A stretch of 35,470 nt of DNA, taken from positions 1-35,470 of IMG/VR virus record IMGVR_UViG_3300021225_000153; one strand, given 5' to 3'. Shown here piece by piece: positions 8,591 through 15,752 of this stretch; within the stretch, counting starts at the first letter, position 1; the number at the start of each line of letters is the position of its first letter. Made by a program: the position numbers and the translations under genes. Source of the stretch: a virus. The notes beneath the pieces are model-generated. The model made no database searches. It was not told the origin of the DNA and saw only the letters and a program-made list of their open reading frames with translations.

Positions 8591-9901
8591 TTAAAGTAGT
8601 CTGATAAAGTCTTGCATAAATACATTTAGATAGTACCTGAATGTATCCAAAGCGTCTGCTTGTTGAGCTGGGTCGTTTCTATCTTTCTTCTTTATAGTTC
8701 CATCAGGTAGCACCTCTACATGCTTCATGTCAAATATTAAGTCCTTTGCTCCTTGTGGGTCAAAGTAACATTGATAGTGTTCAAGTACTGCATTAACAAG
8801 TACTCTGTTAGTCTTGAGTGGAGGATTAGGCACTAAATACATATTCCTTGAACTTATATTTAGCCTTTGCTGAATGATGTCGTAATTATGGTAGTTGTCC
8901 TCGCTAAGCGTTCCTCTGGTCTTGCCTGAGTAGTCACCACATACCATATACATAGAGTTTGGATAGTTCCTTAGGATATAATCGCAAAGCTCATAAGTAT
9001 TTGCATTGTTTAGCTTAATTACTACTGGCACATTAATAGCATTATCATAGTCTTGTATGATAGTACAACAGATAGGACTTCTATTAAAGTCAAATGATAG
9101 GTAAGCAATATGGTCAGGTCTGTATTCCAAGTTCTTTATATGCTTATCTTCTTTGAATGTATATACAAACTTAGAGTCTGTATCGAAGTTCTCCCAGCTA
9201 CCTTCTATCATTATAGCCTTACTTCTTTCATCCAGATTGCTCCATGCTGACCATTGGTCTTGTGTCACAAATGGATTATCTTGTGGCATGGCATTGATGT
9301 AGTAGTAAGGAGTTCTTATCTCTCCTTTCATGTAAGGCACATATATAAAGTCCTTTACCCAAGTCTGAGTAGGATTGAAAGATGTAAAGATAAATGGAGG
9401 AGGAGTGTTAGTAGTATAGTGTGAGCCAGACCTCTCTAAAGCTCTGTACCACATCTTTTGTGTTAGTTCCTCTACTTGCTCTAAGAAGAAGCCATTACAC
9501 TCAAGACCTAAGAAGTCATTAAGCTCTGGGTCACTTGTTATGTTCTCTCCTTTAAAGATTATCTTAGAGCCATTCTTATACCTGATGAAGAAGTTAGACT
9601 TATCTCTTGACCACTTCCAGTCTGTTGAACCTCCTATTATCTTTTCGAGTGAAGGTATTGTAGTACCAGTTAGTGCTGGCATATCAGACCTAACTACTAC
9701 CCACTTAGAGCCTGGATACATCTTACAAAGAATAACAAGGATACCAAGTATAGAGTAAGTCTTACCTCCACGAATAGCACCACCATAAAAGAAGTACTTG
9801 TTATAATCTTCACCAGCATCCTTTAGCTTACAAGCCATCAAGACCTCGCTAAGTAGTTCCTTCTGTTTATCGTTCTTAGTAAAGTCTATTGTAGCTATCA
9901 T
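8591..9901 (-). CDS. terL: Terminase large subunit
   Basis: 436 residues with the expected ATPase and nuclease halves. Walker A is at 40-48 (GGAIRGGKT). The Walker B-type strand with catalytic Glu is near 136-144 (NGFFLEQVE). The motif III/coupling segment is at 172-181 (FTSFNPTQTW). The RNase H-like nuclease shows acidic residues D271 (SFDFNRS), D323 (CGDYSGK) and D416/D419 near the C-terminus. It cuts the concatemer and drives DNA into the prohead through the portal. It is translationally coupled (4-bp overlap) to a small conserved gene and lies just downstream of the likely small subunit. Confidence 0.96.
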   Translation of the reverse strand: MIATIDFTKNDKQKELLSEVLMACKLKDAGEDYNKYFFYGGAIRGGKTYSILGILVILCKMYPGSKWVVVRSDMPALTGTTIPSLEKIIGGSTDWKWSRDKSNFFIRYKNGSKIIFKGENITSDPELNDFLGLECNGFFLEQVEELTQKMWYRALERSGSHYTTNTPPPFIFTSFNPTQTWVKDFIYVPYMKGEIRTPYYYINAMPQDNPFVTQDQWSAWSNLDERSKAIMIEGSWENFDTDSKFVYTFKEDKHIKNLEYRPDHIAYLSFDFNRSPICCTIIQDYDNAINVPVVIKLNNANTYELCDYILRNYPNSMYMVCGDYSGKTRGTLSEDNYHNYDIIQQRLNISSRNMYLVPNPPLKTNRVLVNAVLEHYQCYFDPQGAKDLIFDMKHVEVLPDGTIKKKDRNDPAQQADALDTFRYYLNVFMQDFIRLL

Positions 9902-10143
9902 AGTTTCTTTATCTGCTCTCGCACATCTTTCCAGTATGCTACTCGTTCTAAGTCTATTGTCTTTTGATTATTAAACTCGTATAGAATGTACTCTACTGCT
10001 ATTAGTGAGCATATCTTAGCTGAGTAGGATGTTATGTTATAGGTCTTTAGTTCAAACTCTCCAGACCAGTCTACAAATATTGAATCAAGTGGAGTACTTT
10101 GGTATCTGTCTACTAACTCTTCTGCTTCTTCTTTGGCATTCAT
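9898..10143 (-). CDS. Conserved small phage protein, 81 aa
   Basis: A small helical protein (MNAKEEAEELVDRYQ, AKICSLIAVEYILYEF, YWKDVREQIKKL). This pattern of an AKxCxLIAVxxIL helix followed by YWxxVxxxI is familiar from small proteins next to structural or terminase genes in Bacteroidetes phages. Function is unknown. It has 4-bp overlaps with both neighbours (TerS-like and TerL), suggesting tight co-translation with the packaging genes. Confidence 0.75.
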   Translation of the reverse strand: MNAKEEAEELVDRYQSTPLDSIFVDWSGEFELKTYNITSYSAKICSLIAVEYILYEFNNQKTIDLERVAYWKDVREQIKKL

Positions 10144-10610
10144 ATCTCTATTTCCATGCCATTTGGTAATATCATAGTTACTTTATCCTTTACACTTACC
10201 TCGCTTTCTACCTTAGAAGCTGCGTAATCTCCTTCTATCTTGCTTATCTCTGCCTGAATATCCTTAATCTTTGCTGCTGCTTGTATCTTTAAGTCAGGCT
10301 TTTCTATCCTTTGTAACTCAATTACACAAGTATCAAGTAGTGACTGAAGAAACAATAGTCTTTCATGCTTAGTCTTTATAATACCATTTATAGTCTCTTT
10401 TTCTGTAGCTATGTATTCCTCTGTCTTAGCTTCATTAATGGCTAAAATAGCCTTAGAATGCCTTTCATTAGCTATCTTCCAGTACTTACTAAATGTTGGC
10501 TCTGATAACTTAAATTTACTTAAGATTGCTTTATAAACACTATTAAAAGACATATTTCCAGCCTTTAGCTGGTCTTCAATAAACGATATGTAAGCTTCTT
10601 GCTTATTCAT
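10140..10610 (-). CDS. terS: Probable terminase small subunit
   Basis: A 156-residue protein with an N-terminal helix-turn-helix-like part (about 1-55: LSEPTFSKYWKIANERH), a long helical middle and a short beta C-terminus (VTMILPNGMEIEI). This is the layout of small terminases: DNA-binding domain, oligomerisation coiled coil, TerL-contact tail. It would recognise packaging sites and hand DNA to TerL. It lies one small gene upstream of terL. Assignment is by architecture and position, and is fairly sure. Confidence 0.8.
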   Translation of the reverse strand: MNKQEAYISFIEDQLKAGNMSFNSVYKAILSKFKLSEPTFSKYWKIANERHSKAILAINEAKTEEYIATEKETINGIIKTKHERLLFLQSLLDTCVIELQRIEKPDLKIQAAAKIKDIQAEISKIEGDYAASKVESEVSVKDKVTMILPNGMEIEI

Positions 10611-10839
10611 TCTTTTTTCTATTATTGCTTTTAAATGCTCTTTGTATGCTATCTTCTCTATCTTCTAAGTTCTTTTCTCTAATAGCCTTTAGCCTTGCTA
10701 ATACCTTAGCTTCAAGTATTGCAGCTTCTTTCTTGGTAATCTCTTTGTAGTTCTTAGTTTCTCCAGCTATGTTATAATACTTGACATCTCCATCTTCATA
10801 GATGACCTTTTTGTATCCATAGTGTAGCTCCTCTTTCAT
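10603..10839 (-). CDS. Small phage protein, 78 aa, unknown
   Basis: ATG at 10839 (MKEELHYGYKKVIYEDGD) is preferred. A longer TTG-type extension would run into the upstream gene, whose stop lies 1 bp away. The first 35 residues look like a small beta-hairpin; the rest is a charged helix (ILEAKVLARLKAIREKNLED). It overlaps terS by 8 bp. No function recognised. Confidence 0.7.
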   Translation of the reverse strand: MKEELHYGYKKVIYEDGDVKYYNIAGETKNYKEITKKEAAILEAKVLARLKAIREKNLEDREDSIQRAFKSNNRKKNE

Positions 10840-10840
10840 A

Positions 10841-10990
10841 CTACTTCTTTTTACCAGCCTTAGCCTTAGCTTTTGCAGCAGTTGAAAGTGCAATAGCAAG
10901 AGCTTGTTTATATGGCTTATCGTGTTTCATTTCAGTTTTAATGTTCTTTGCGATAGTTTTAGGTGAAAATCCTTTCTTTAGTGGAGACAT
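10841..10990 (-). CDS. Small basic protein, DUF6496-like, 49 aa
   Basis: ATG at 10990, TAG at 10841. The product starts MSPLKKGFSPKTIAKNI and ends in Ala/Lys repeats (STAAKAKAKAGKKK). The pattern PLKKGxSxKTIxxNI ... KPxKQAxAIAL is a common tiny phage and bacterial protein. It is highly basic, which would suit nucleic-acid binding, but no role is established. It overlaps the HNH gene end by 13 bp and is followed after 1 bp by the next gene. Confidence 0.85.
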   Translation of the reverse strand: MSPLKKGFSPKTIAKNIKTEMKHDKPYKQALAIALSTAAKAKAKAGKKK

Positions 10991-11442
10991 AATGTTGAAT
11001 CTTTAAATGTGTTTAAAATATAATTATTATAATGATTTTTAGCATCATTAATATCTATAAAAGTTCCTAATCTTTTACCATTTTCAACTTTTACGCTGAA
11101 TTTTCCAGATGGAAGCATTTGTATTCCTTTATATATTTGTTTACTATCTTTTCTTTTTGGCTTATTTCTTAGATTAATAGACCATTCTACTATTCTTAAA
11201 TTTTCTTTTCTATTGTCTAATATATTTCTATTAATATGGTCAATACAATATCCTTTTGGAGCTTTTCCTAATATTAATTGGTGCAATTTTATTCTTTCTT
11301 TTTTATAGTTTATAGTTCTATCACCAGTTATATATCCTTGACCTCCAATAAACCATGAGTATTTATCTAATAAATACTTATCTTCTTCATCAATTAATAT
11401 GATGCTTCTTATATAAGCTTGTTTTTCACAATATTTTGGCAT
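10978..11442 (-). CDS. HNH homing endonuclease
   Basis: 154 residues. The central HNH motif contains H54 (LHQLILG), then DH at 68-69, N71, N73 and N81 (CIDHINRNILDNRKENLR), as in HNH_3-type homing enzymes. Residues about 101-145 (YKGIQMLPSGKFSVKV, LGTFIDINDAKNHY) resemble the AP2-like DNA-binding domain often fused to such nucleases. It is probably a selfish free-standing homing endonuclease that copies itself into related phages lacking it. It overlaps both neighbours (17 and 13 bp), so insertion did not leave spacer DNA. The gene looks more AT-rich than its neighbours. Confidence 0.9.
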   Translation of the reverse strand: MPKYCEKQAYIRSIILIDEEDKYLLDKYSWFIGGQGYITGDRTINYKKERIKLHQLILGKAPKGYCIDHINRNILDNRKENLRIVEWSINLRNKPKRKDSKQIYKGIQMLPSGKFSVKVENGKRLGTFIDINDAKNHYNNYILNTFKDSTLCLH

Positions 11443-11770
11443 CTTGATTAAGTTTAAATGTGATAAATTCTAAATCTGTTCTTACATCCTCATAAGTGTT
11501 AATCCATATCTTTATCTTTCTGGACATTATTAGTACATTGGTCTTGGTGCATTCCAAAGCAGCTGCCATGTCATCAAAGTTCAGATAAGGATATTTGACA
11601 CTCATCAGGTAGTAAGTGTAAAGTAAGTAAGATTTTTTCTTATTTGGTAATATTTTTTGGACTGTATCTCTGATATGCTGAGCATCTTGCTTGTAGCTCT
11701 CAATATCGAAAGGTCTAATCCTTATCTTATGTGTTTTGTAGTAAGCGTTAAAAAGGTCTGTTAAAGTCAT
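11426..11770 (-). CDS. Putative HTH protein, 114 aa
   Basis: A helical protein with a possible helix-turn-helix at about 66-88 (LNFDDMAAALECTKTNV). The region YYLMSVKYPYLNFDDMAA weakly recalls DnaA domain IV folds, also suggested for the gene at 17151. No catalytic residues are seen. It starts in an ATGA overlap with a 54-codon ORF and its end overlaps the HNH gene. A DNA-binding role is an inference from the helix pattern. Confidence 0.6.
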   Translation of the reverse strand: MTLTDLFNAYYKTHKIRIRPFDIESYKQDAQHIRDTVQKILPNKKKSYLLYTYYLMSVKYPYLNFDDMAAALECTKTNVLIMSRKIKIWINTYEDVRTDLEFITFKLNQDAKIL

Positions 11771-11931
11771 TTCTTCTGTATTATGTATTCTTGTTTATAT
11801 AGGTAGATTGTTTCTTCTTTCTCTGTTTTAGCCTCTATTACTTCTTGTGGCATATACTGAGTAATAGTTGCCTTTGAATACTTAGGCTTACCTGAGTGCT
11901 TTGAATATCCAGATATATAGTAGATTTTCAT
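11767..11931 (-). CDS. Small protein, 54 aa, unknown
   Basis: ATG at 11931, TGA at 11767-11769, overlapping the next start as ATGA. Its own ATG shares its A with the upstream TAA (TAATG). The product starts MKIYYISGYSKHSG and ends TIYLYKQEYIIQKK: basic, aromatic-rich, short beta-strands. Overlaps at both ends are strong evidence that it is translated. Function unknown. Confidence 0.72.
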   Translation of the reverse strand: MKIYYISGYSKHSGKPKYSKATITQYMPQEVIEAKTEKEETIYLYKQEYIIQKK

Positions 11932-12029
11932 TAAGGTATTCTTTGATAAAGTTTTACTATAATGGTAAGTACGATAGCAGTAAACAGTATCATAATCAAT
12001 AGTTCTTTAGCTTCTTGTTTGTGCTTCAT
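11931..12029 (-). CDS. 32-residue single-pass membrane peptide
   Basis: ATG at 12029, TAA at 11931-11933. The product is a basic/polar N-terminus (MKHKQEAKE), a hydrophobic helix at about 9-26 (ELLIMILFTAIVLTIIV) and a short basic tail (KLYQRIP). Its start lies 23 bp inside the end of the upstream gene, and its stop overlaps the next ATG as TAATG. Coupling at both ends makes translation credible despite the size. Role unknown; small phage membrane peptides can target host envelope proteins. Confidence 0.6.
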   Translation of the reverse strand: MKHKQEAKELLIMILFTAIVLTIIVKLYQRIP

Positions 12030-12222
12030 TCTTATAGGTTTCATTATAATATTGTTCTGCTTTTTCTTTTGCTAATTTTGCAATACATATGCCATTCATA
12101 TCTCCATTTATTCTTGCCTCTACTATCTGCTCTTTTTCCATCTGTTTGGCTTGTTCAAATACTGCACTAAGATTATTTACAAATATTCTTTGATGTAACC
12201 ATTCTACTGCTGACTCTTTCAT
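12007..12222 (-). CDS. Conserved small phage protein, 71 aa
   Basis: Starts MKESAVEWLHQRIF and has a helical body with EQAKQMEKEQIVEA and the end block AEQYYNETY. The SAVEWL ... AKxMEKEQ ... EQYYNETF pattern recurs in small proteins of Bacteroidetes phages. Function unknown. Its ATG overlaps the ninG stop region by 4 bp. Confidence 0.8.
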   Translation of the reverse strand: MKESAVEWLHQRIFVNNLSAVFEQAKQMEKEQIVEARINGDMNGICIAKLAKEKAEQYYNETYKNEAQTRS

Positions 12223-12737
12223 ATCTTATATTTCTGTTTTATAATTTCAAACTCTGTATCTGTATACTTATACTTCTTGGTTTCTTCTGCCAATAGCTCC
12301 AGCTTAGTTACTTCATCTGCTCCTATCTTTTTTATCAGTCCTTCTCTATAATTAAGCTCGTTTCCATCCAAGAAGAAATTACACTTTCTACATTGTTTAT
12401 GGACATTCTGCTCGTTAAATATAACTCCTCTATACAATTCAGCCTTCTTGTAGTGTCCAGCATCCCAATAAGGATTAGACTCTATTGCTCCACAACTTAT
12501 ACAAGGCAAATATTTATCTCGTTCTCGTATCCACTTTTGAAATACTTTCTTTGTATCTCCAAGTTTCTGACTATATGACTTTAGCTTAGTCTTTAGTTTC
12601 TGCTTTTCTTTAATCCAGTTGTCAGTATCAGCCTTTTCCTTTAGTATAAGTCCATACTTTGCTCCACATTCTGGACTACACCACTTCTGTAGAAAAAACT
12701 TAGGCTCAAACTTTGTCTTGCATATTTTACATCGCAT
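12219..12737 (-). CDS. ninG: NinG-like recombination endonuclease
   Basis: 172 residues matching the NinG/Rap layout: an N-terminal zinc finger (C3, C6, C20, C24), a Lys-rich linker, and a C-terminal HNH-like fold with C79/C82, GHY at 93-95 and C116/C119 (QCRKCNFFLDGN). In lambda this protein helps resolve recombination intermediates and increases phage recombination. Here it would act with the ERF annealing protein. The ATG directly follows a run of eight T residues on the coding strand that belongs to a possible hairpin (12750-12821), so there is no obvious ribosome binding site. Confidence 0.9.
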   Translation of the reverse strand: MRCKICKTKFEPKFFLQKWCSPECGAKYGLILKEKADTDNWIKEKQKLKTKLKSYSQKLGDTKKVFQKWIRERDKYLPCISCGAIESNPYWDAGHYKKAELYRGVIFNEQNVHKQCRKCNFFLDGNELNYREGLIKKIGADEVTKLELLAEETKKYKYTDTEFEIIKQKYKI

Positions 12738-12821
12738 AAAAAAAAGATACCAGTACTACGAGAAAAAAGTAACATGAATTAATTAATCAAAACCATTATG
12801 AAAAGAACTATGTAGTACTGG
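12738..12821 (-). promoter_or_regulatory. Inverted repeat plus T-run before ninG
   Basis: CCAGTACTAC at 12750-12759 and GTAGTACTGG at 12812-12821 form a perfect 10-bp inverted repeat with a 52-base spacer. On the coding strand the second arm is followed within 4 bases by eight T residues (12738-12745) that touch the ninG ATG. It could act as a weak attenuator or terminator, or as an operator. Each arm holds the palindrome AGTACT. Confidence 0.45.
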
Positions 12822-12828
12822 CATTTAT

Positions 12829-13110
12829 CTAAAATGGTAAATCTTCACTTGATAATATTGGAGGCAAATCTTCTAAATATACTTTAGGCTTTGCAAGATT
12901 AGGCTTTTCTGCTAATACATATTCATCTACTGTCAGGTAATGAGTATCTCCATACTTACCAGCTTCTTTTCTTTCTTTAATTTCTAAGTTGAAATATCCT
13001 TTCTCGTTAGTAATTGCTTGAAGTTGGCTGATAAAGTCTTCTGTCTTTCCAGAGAATTTAATGCTGAAGTTTGTCTTCTTTAGTTTAGTTCCATTGATGT
13101 AAGTAGGCAT
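12829..13110 (-). CDS. Putative single-stranded DNA-binding protein, small
   Basis: A 93-residue protein with an N-terminal beta-rich part (MPTYINGTKLKKTNFSIKF, YFNLEIKERKEAGKYGD) and a Pro-rich acidic tail ending SSEDLPF. That tail closely resembles the DDLPF/DDIPF tips of SSB proteins, which recruit replication and repair partners. The length is shorter than normal SSB, about 110-180 residues, and the OB fold is not obvious, so the assignment rests on the tail and on its place right after the helicase. Confidence 0.6.
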   Translation of the reverse strand: MPTYINGTKLKKTNFSIKFSGKTEDFISQLQAITNEKGYFNLEIKERKEAGKYGDTHYLTVDEYVLAEKPNLAKPKVYLEDLPPILSSEDLPF

Positions 13111-13182
13111 ATTGTTTATTTTAGTTAAAAATAATAATTAGTTTTTAGTTACAATAGTAAAGTATTGTATAGTTTCCAACAA

Positions 13183-14490
13183 TTAGAATATGTTGGTATC
13201 TTCTTGAGTTCCTGATATAGTCCAGTCTGTCATAGTTTGTTTCAATTTATCAAAGTAGATGTATCCACCTAAGTAAGAGTCATCTCTGTTCTTCTCGCAG
13301 CATACACTTATCTTTCCTCTTCTATCCTCAGGTATCTGCATAAAATCTAAATTCTTATTATCAGCCAAATACTCATCTGTCATAATATATACCTGAGAAG
13401 CTCCTTGTTCTATACCTCCTCCTCTTAGTCCTTCAAGTCCTTTGTCATCTCCTCTACTCAACTGGCTTAGTAGACATACTGATACTGGATACTCCTTAGC
13501 AAATGAACATATCTGATTTTCCATTAGGTAGAACTGCATATTAACTACTGAGTCTTTACCAAGCAAAGGAATCTTTTGGAAATAGTCAACATAAACTATA
13601 TCGAATTGATGTTTCTTGTATAGCCTAATTAGATTAGACTTGAAGTTATTACTTGTCCAGCCTATGCCTTCTTCAATTAGGATGTTATCGCTTAGTTCTG
13701 TCTGAGCTATGCTATTGTATTCAGTATCTGTTATCTGACCTGATATAATCCTTTTAGCAAATATTTGAGTATGGCTCTGTAGTATTCTTGCTGCCATTCG
13801 TTCTTTAGTCATCTCCAGCGATACAATCATAACCTTATAACCTCGTTTAGCTTGTTCATGTGCTGAGCTAAGTAAAAAAGCAGTCTTTCCAGTTCCTGGT
13901 TTAGCACCTAAAACAGTCACAGTATTAAGGTAAAATTTGATAAAATTAACACATGAAGGTAATTCTTGGCTCTTAAGTTCTCCTAATCTTACGCTGAGAG
14001 CCATTTTAAGTAGGTTTTTTTTGATTATTTCAAGTGAAGTGATGGAATTACTATCTAAAATATTTTGAGCCTTTAAAATAGCGTTATTTGAGTCATCAAT
14101 AAGCTGGAATATATCCTTAGTGTCATCCTGAGCATCTTTGAGTATAGAGTTAGCTATTAGCATCATCTCTCTTTGCATATATTTCTGTCCTATGATACGA
14201 GCATGGTAGTCTATTCCATAGGTAGCCTTATTGGTAAGTTCTGACAAATAGGTATAGCTTCCAGCCTCTTCAAGTTTACCTAACTTCTTTAGCTCTTCTC
14301 CTACTGATAGGATATCTATCGAGTAAGACTTGTTAAATAGGTTTCTTATTGCCTGATAAATGTATTTGTGCTTTGATGCAAAAAAGCACTCTTCGTTTAG
14401 CATCTCGCTTACATGAATATAAGAAGATTGGTCAAATAGTATAGAGCCAAGTAATGCTTCTTCAAGCTCTATTGCATTAGGTATATTCAT
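13183..14490 (-). CDS. DnaB-type replicative helicase
   Basis: 435 residues. The N-terminal primase-interaction domain (about 1-120: AIELEEALLGSILFD) is followed by the RecA-like ATPase. Walker A is at 195-203 (GAKPGTGKT), Walker B is near 300-310 (DIVYVDYFQKI), and the SLEM motif comes after strand 2. Later come LLSQLSRG and GGGIEQGASQV, the H4/arginine-finger region. It should unwind the fork 5' to 3' after loading by the initiator. It overlaps the PD-(D/E)XK-like gene by 14 bp. There is no phage DNA polymerase, so host polymerase must be used. The leader holds CCTAAAAAAC about 7 bases before the ATG, a recurring start-proximal motif here. Confidence 0.95.
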   Translation of the reverse strand: MNIPNAIELEEALLGSILFDQSSYIHVSEMLNEECFFASKHKYIYQAIRNLFNKSYSIDILSVGEELKKLGKLEEAGSYTYLSELTNKATYGIDYHARIIGQKYMQREMMLIANSILKDAQDDTKDIFQLIDDSNNAILKAQNILDSNSITSLEIIKKNLLKMALSVRLGELKSQELPSCVNFIKFYLNTVTVLGAKPGTGKTAFLLSSAHEQAKRGYKVMIVSLEMTKERMAARILQSHTQIFAKRIISGQITDTEYNSIAQTELSDNILIEEGIGWTSNNFKSNLIRLYKKHQFDIVYVDYFQKIPLLGKDSVVNMQFYLMENQICSFAKEYPVSVCLLSQLSRGDDKGLEGLRGGGIEQGASQVYIMTDEYLADNKNLDFMQIPEDRRGKISVCCEKNRDDSYLGGYIYFDKLKQTMTDWTISGTQEDTNIF

Positions 14491-14953
14491 TTGTTTGTTT
14501 TTTAGGTAGTAAAAGTTCGCTAATATAAATTAAGTCTATTGTTCTTACAAGTGTAATCTTATCTTTTCCTCTTGAGTATATCTTGTAAAGCTCTGGAGTT
14601 ATGCACTCTTCTTTAGCAGCACATTTAGACTGTGCAAATAGTACAAGTATCTTTCTGTCCACTATTAGCCAGTAATCATTAAGTTCAAAAGCTATGTAGT
14701 CAGCTTTGCCATATAGCCATCCAAGTTCTCCATTTACATTAATGAACTCTACATAGTGTATATTATCATCTGGCTCTCCAGTTGCAGTTCTAACTCTCTT
14801 TACTGCCTTTACATCAAACTTTGTTTCAAGTTTAATATCCCAATGCTCAAACATATCTTGTTCTTCTGTTGACTCTGAGATAGTTCCCCAGTCTGATATC
14901 TGTTTAGCAAAGTCTTCTTCTTGTTGTTTGAATTTAAGTACTCTTGGTTTCAT
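14477..14953 (-). CDS. PD-(D/E)XK-like phage protein
   Basis: 158 residues. The core DMFEHWDIKLETKFDVKAVK (33-52) carries D39 and D47-V-K49, resembling a PD-(D/E)XK nuclease active site, and is followed by strands (HYVEFINV, GWLYGKADYIAFEL). Proteins with this hWDi...DVK...GWLYG.ADYIAFE pattern occur in replication modules of Bacteroidetes phages. A nuclease or resolvase-like role is possible but not shown. It sits between the initiator (4-bp overlap) and helicase genes. Confidence 0.65.
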   Translation of the reverse strand: MKPRVLKFKQQEEDFAKQISDWGTISESTEEQDMFEHWDIKLETKFDVKAVKRVRTATGEPDDNIHYVEFINVNGELGWLYGKADYIAFELNDYWLIVDRKILVLFAQSKCAAKEECITPELYKIYSRGKDKITLVRTIDLIYISELLLPKKQTNEYT

Positions 14954-15711
14954 TTTCTTAGGTATTTGTTTACAAAGTGCTTTTGAAATTCATAGTGGCT
15001 CATATACTTTTCAGTTCTGAAGCATTGGCTGGTAAGACAATAGTTTATAAACTCAGTAAGCTTATTTCTTACTTTACTCTTATCTGTATCTCTGCTTATC
15101 TGCATTATCCAGTCTGAGTCAGTAGTTGCCTGATAAAGTATATCTACAAAGTCCTTGTATTGGTCATTAGCTTTATCTGTTGTGTAAACTATTGGAGCAT
15201 ATACCATAAAGTCAGATGCAAGTCTTGAAATAAAGTTCTCTGGATATTTAGTAAACTCAAACTTTCTAAACTCAATAAAAGACTCTATATCTTTTATATT
15301 GTTTCCTTTTATTTCCTTTCCTTTCCTTTCCTTTATAGCATTGCCATCGCATTGCGTTCGCATTGCGTTCGCATTATTCCATCTCTTAATAGCTGACTCT
15401 CTTGCCTTTACGCTTTTAGCATTTCTTTCTTCAAGTCTTCTTTCTACTGATAAAGAACCAAAAGTATCATTATCAAAAACAAATAAATCAAAGTCTAAAA
15501 GTATAGATTTTATAAGTTCGCTATCCACTCGCAATTCAAACGCAATTCCATCGCAATCCAATCGCAATGCGTTCGCATTATTATATAAGTCCTCAACTAT
15601 TGCCCAGAATAAACCATATCCTAAATATCCATGCTTCCTGATTAATCGCTTAATCTTTTCATCATTCCTGACATTATAATCGTGGCTGAAATAAAATGTA
15701 TCCTTATTCAT
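14950..15711 (-). CDS. Replication initiator, Lin1244/Lin1753-like (DUF4373)
   Basis: 253 residues starting MNKDTFYFSHDYNVRND. A TTG-started extension from 15762 would cross the structured leader and is not favoured. The N-terminal domain (about 1-95: KIKRLIRKHGYLGYGLFWAIVE) is the winged-helix seen in DUF4373 proteins, related to initiators such as DnaD and lambda O-like proteins. The middle is basic and Asn/Lys-rich, and the C-terminal part (about 150-253) is helical, likely for helicase contact. The gene carries two sets of 11-bp DNA repeats and a GGAAA run, so it probably contains the origin, as in lambda O. DnaB-type helicase and SSB-like genes follow. Confidence 0.85.
   Translation of the reverse strand: MNKDTFYFSHDYNVRNDEKIKRLIRKHGYLGYGLFWAIVEDLYNNANALRLDCDGIAFELRVDSELIKSILLDFDLFVFDNDTFGSLSVERRLEERNAKSVKARESAIKRWNNANAMRTQCDGNAIKERKGKEIKGNNIKDIESFIEFRKFEFTKYPENFISRLASDFMVYAPIVYTTDKANDQYKDFVDILYQATTDSDWIMQISRDTDKSKVRNKLTEFINYCLTSQCFRTEKYMSHYEFQKHFVNKYLRK
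15302..15334 (-). repeat. Purine-rich pentanucleotide run in initiator gene
   Basis: On the coding strand GGAAA is repeated four times in tandem (15312-15331), followed by AAATAAAAGG and AT-rich DNA. It lies directly next to the first iteron cluster. The strand bias and low stability could help unwinding at an origin. At protein level it encodes KERKGKEIKG, part of the basic linker. Confidence 0.6.
15332..15375 (-). repeat. Iteron cluster 1 (11-bp units)
   Basis: Plus-strand units in tandem: TTTATAGCATT (15332-15342, degenerate), GCCATCGCATT (15343-15353), GCGTTCGCATT (15354-15364) and GCGTTCGCATT (15365-15375). The coding-strand core is AATGCG. The 11-bp period is not a multiple of three, so it cannot come from repeated amino acids. 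A binding site array for the initiator encoded by the same gene is the simplest reading. Confidence 0.8.
15514..15579 (-). repeat. Iteron cluster 2 (six 11-bp units)
   Basis: Six contiguous 11-bp units on the plus strand: AAGTTCGCTAT, CCACTCGCAAT, TCAAACGCAAT, TCCATCGCAAT, CCAATCGCAAT, GCGTTCGCATT. The conserved core is CGCAAT/CGCATT. The last unit is identical to two units of cluster 1. With cluster 1, the purine run and the AT-rich flanks, this is the best candidate for the replication origin. Confidence 0.82.
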
Positions 15712-15727
15712 ATTGTATAAAATAAAA

Positions 15728-15752
15728 TTGGCACAATCGAAATGTGTAGGCT
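15728..15752 (-). repeat. Shared leader element, copy 2
   Basis: Plus strand: TTGGCACAA, three bases, AAATG, three bases, AGGCT. It matches the blocks of 1920-1945. On the coding strand TTGTGCCAA lies 16 bases before the initiator ATG. It overlaps two arms of the interleaved inverted repeats described for 15729-15804, so the sequence may be kept both as RNA structure and as a protein site. Confidence 0.45.
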
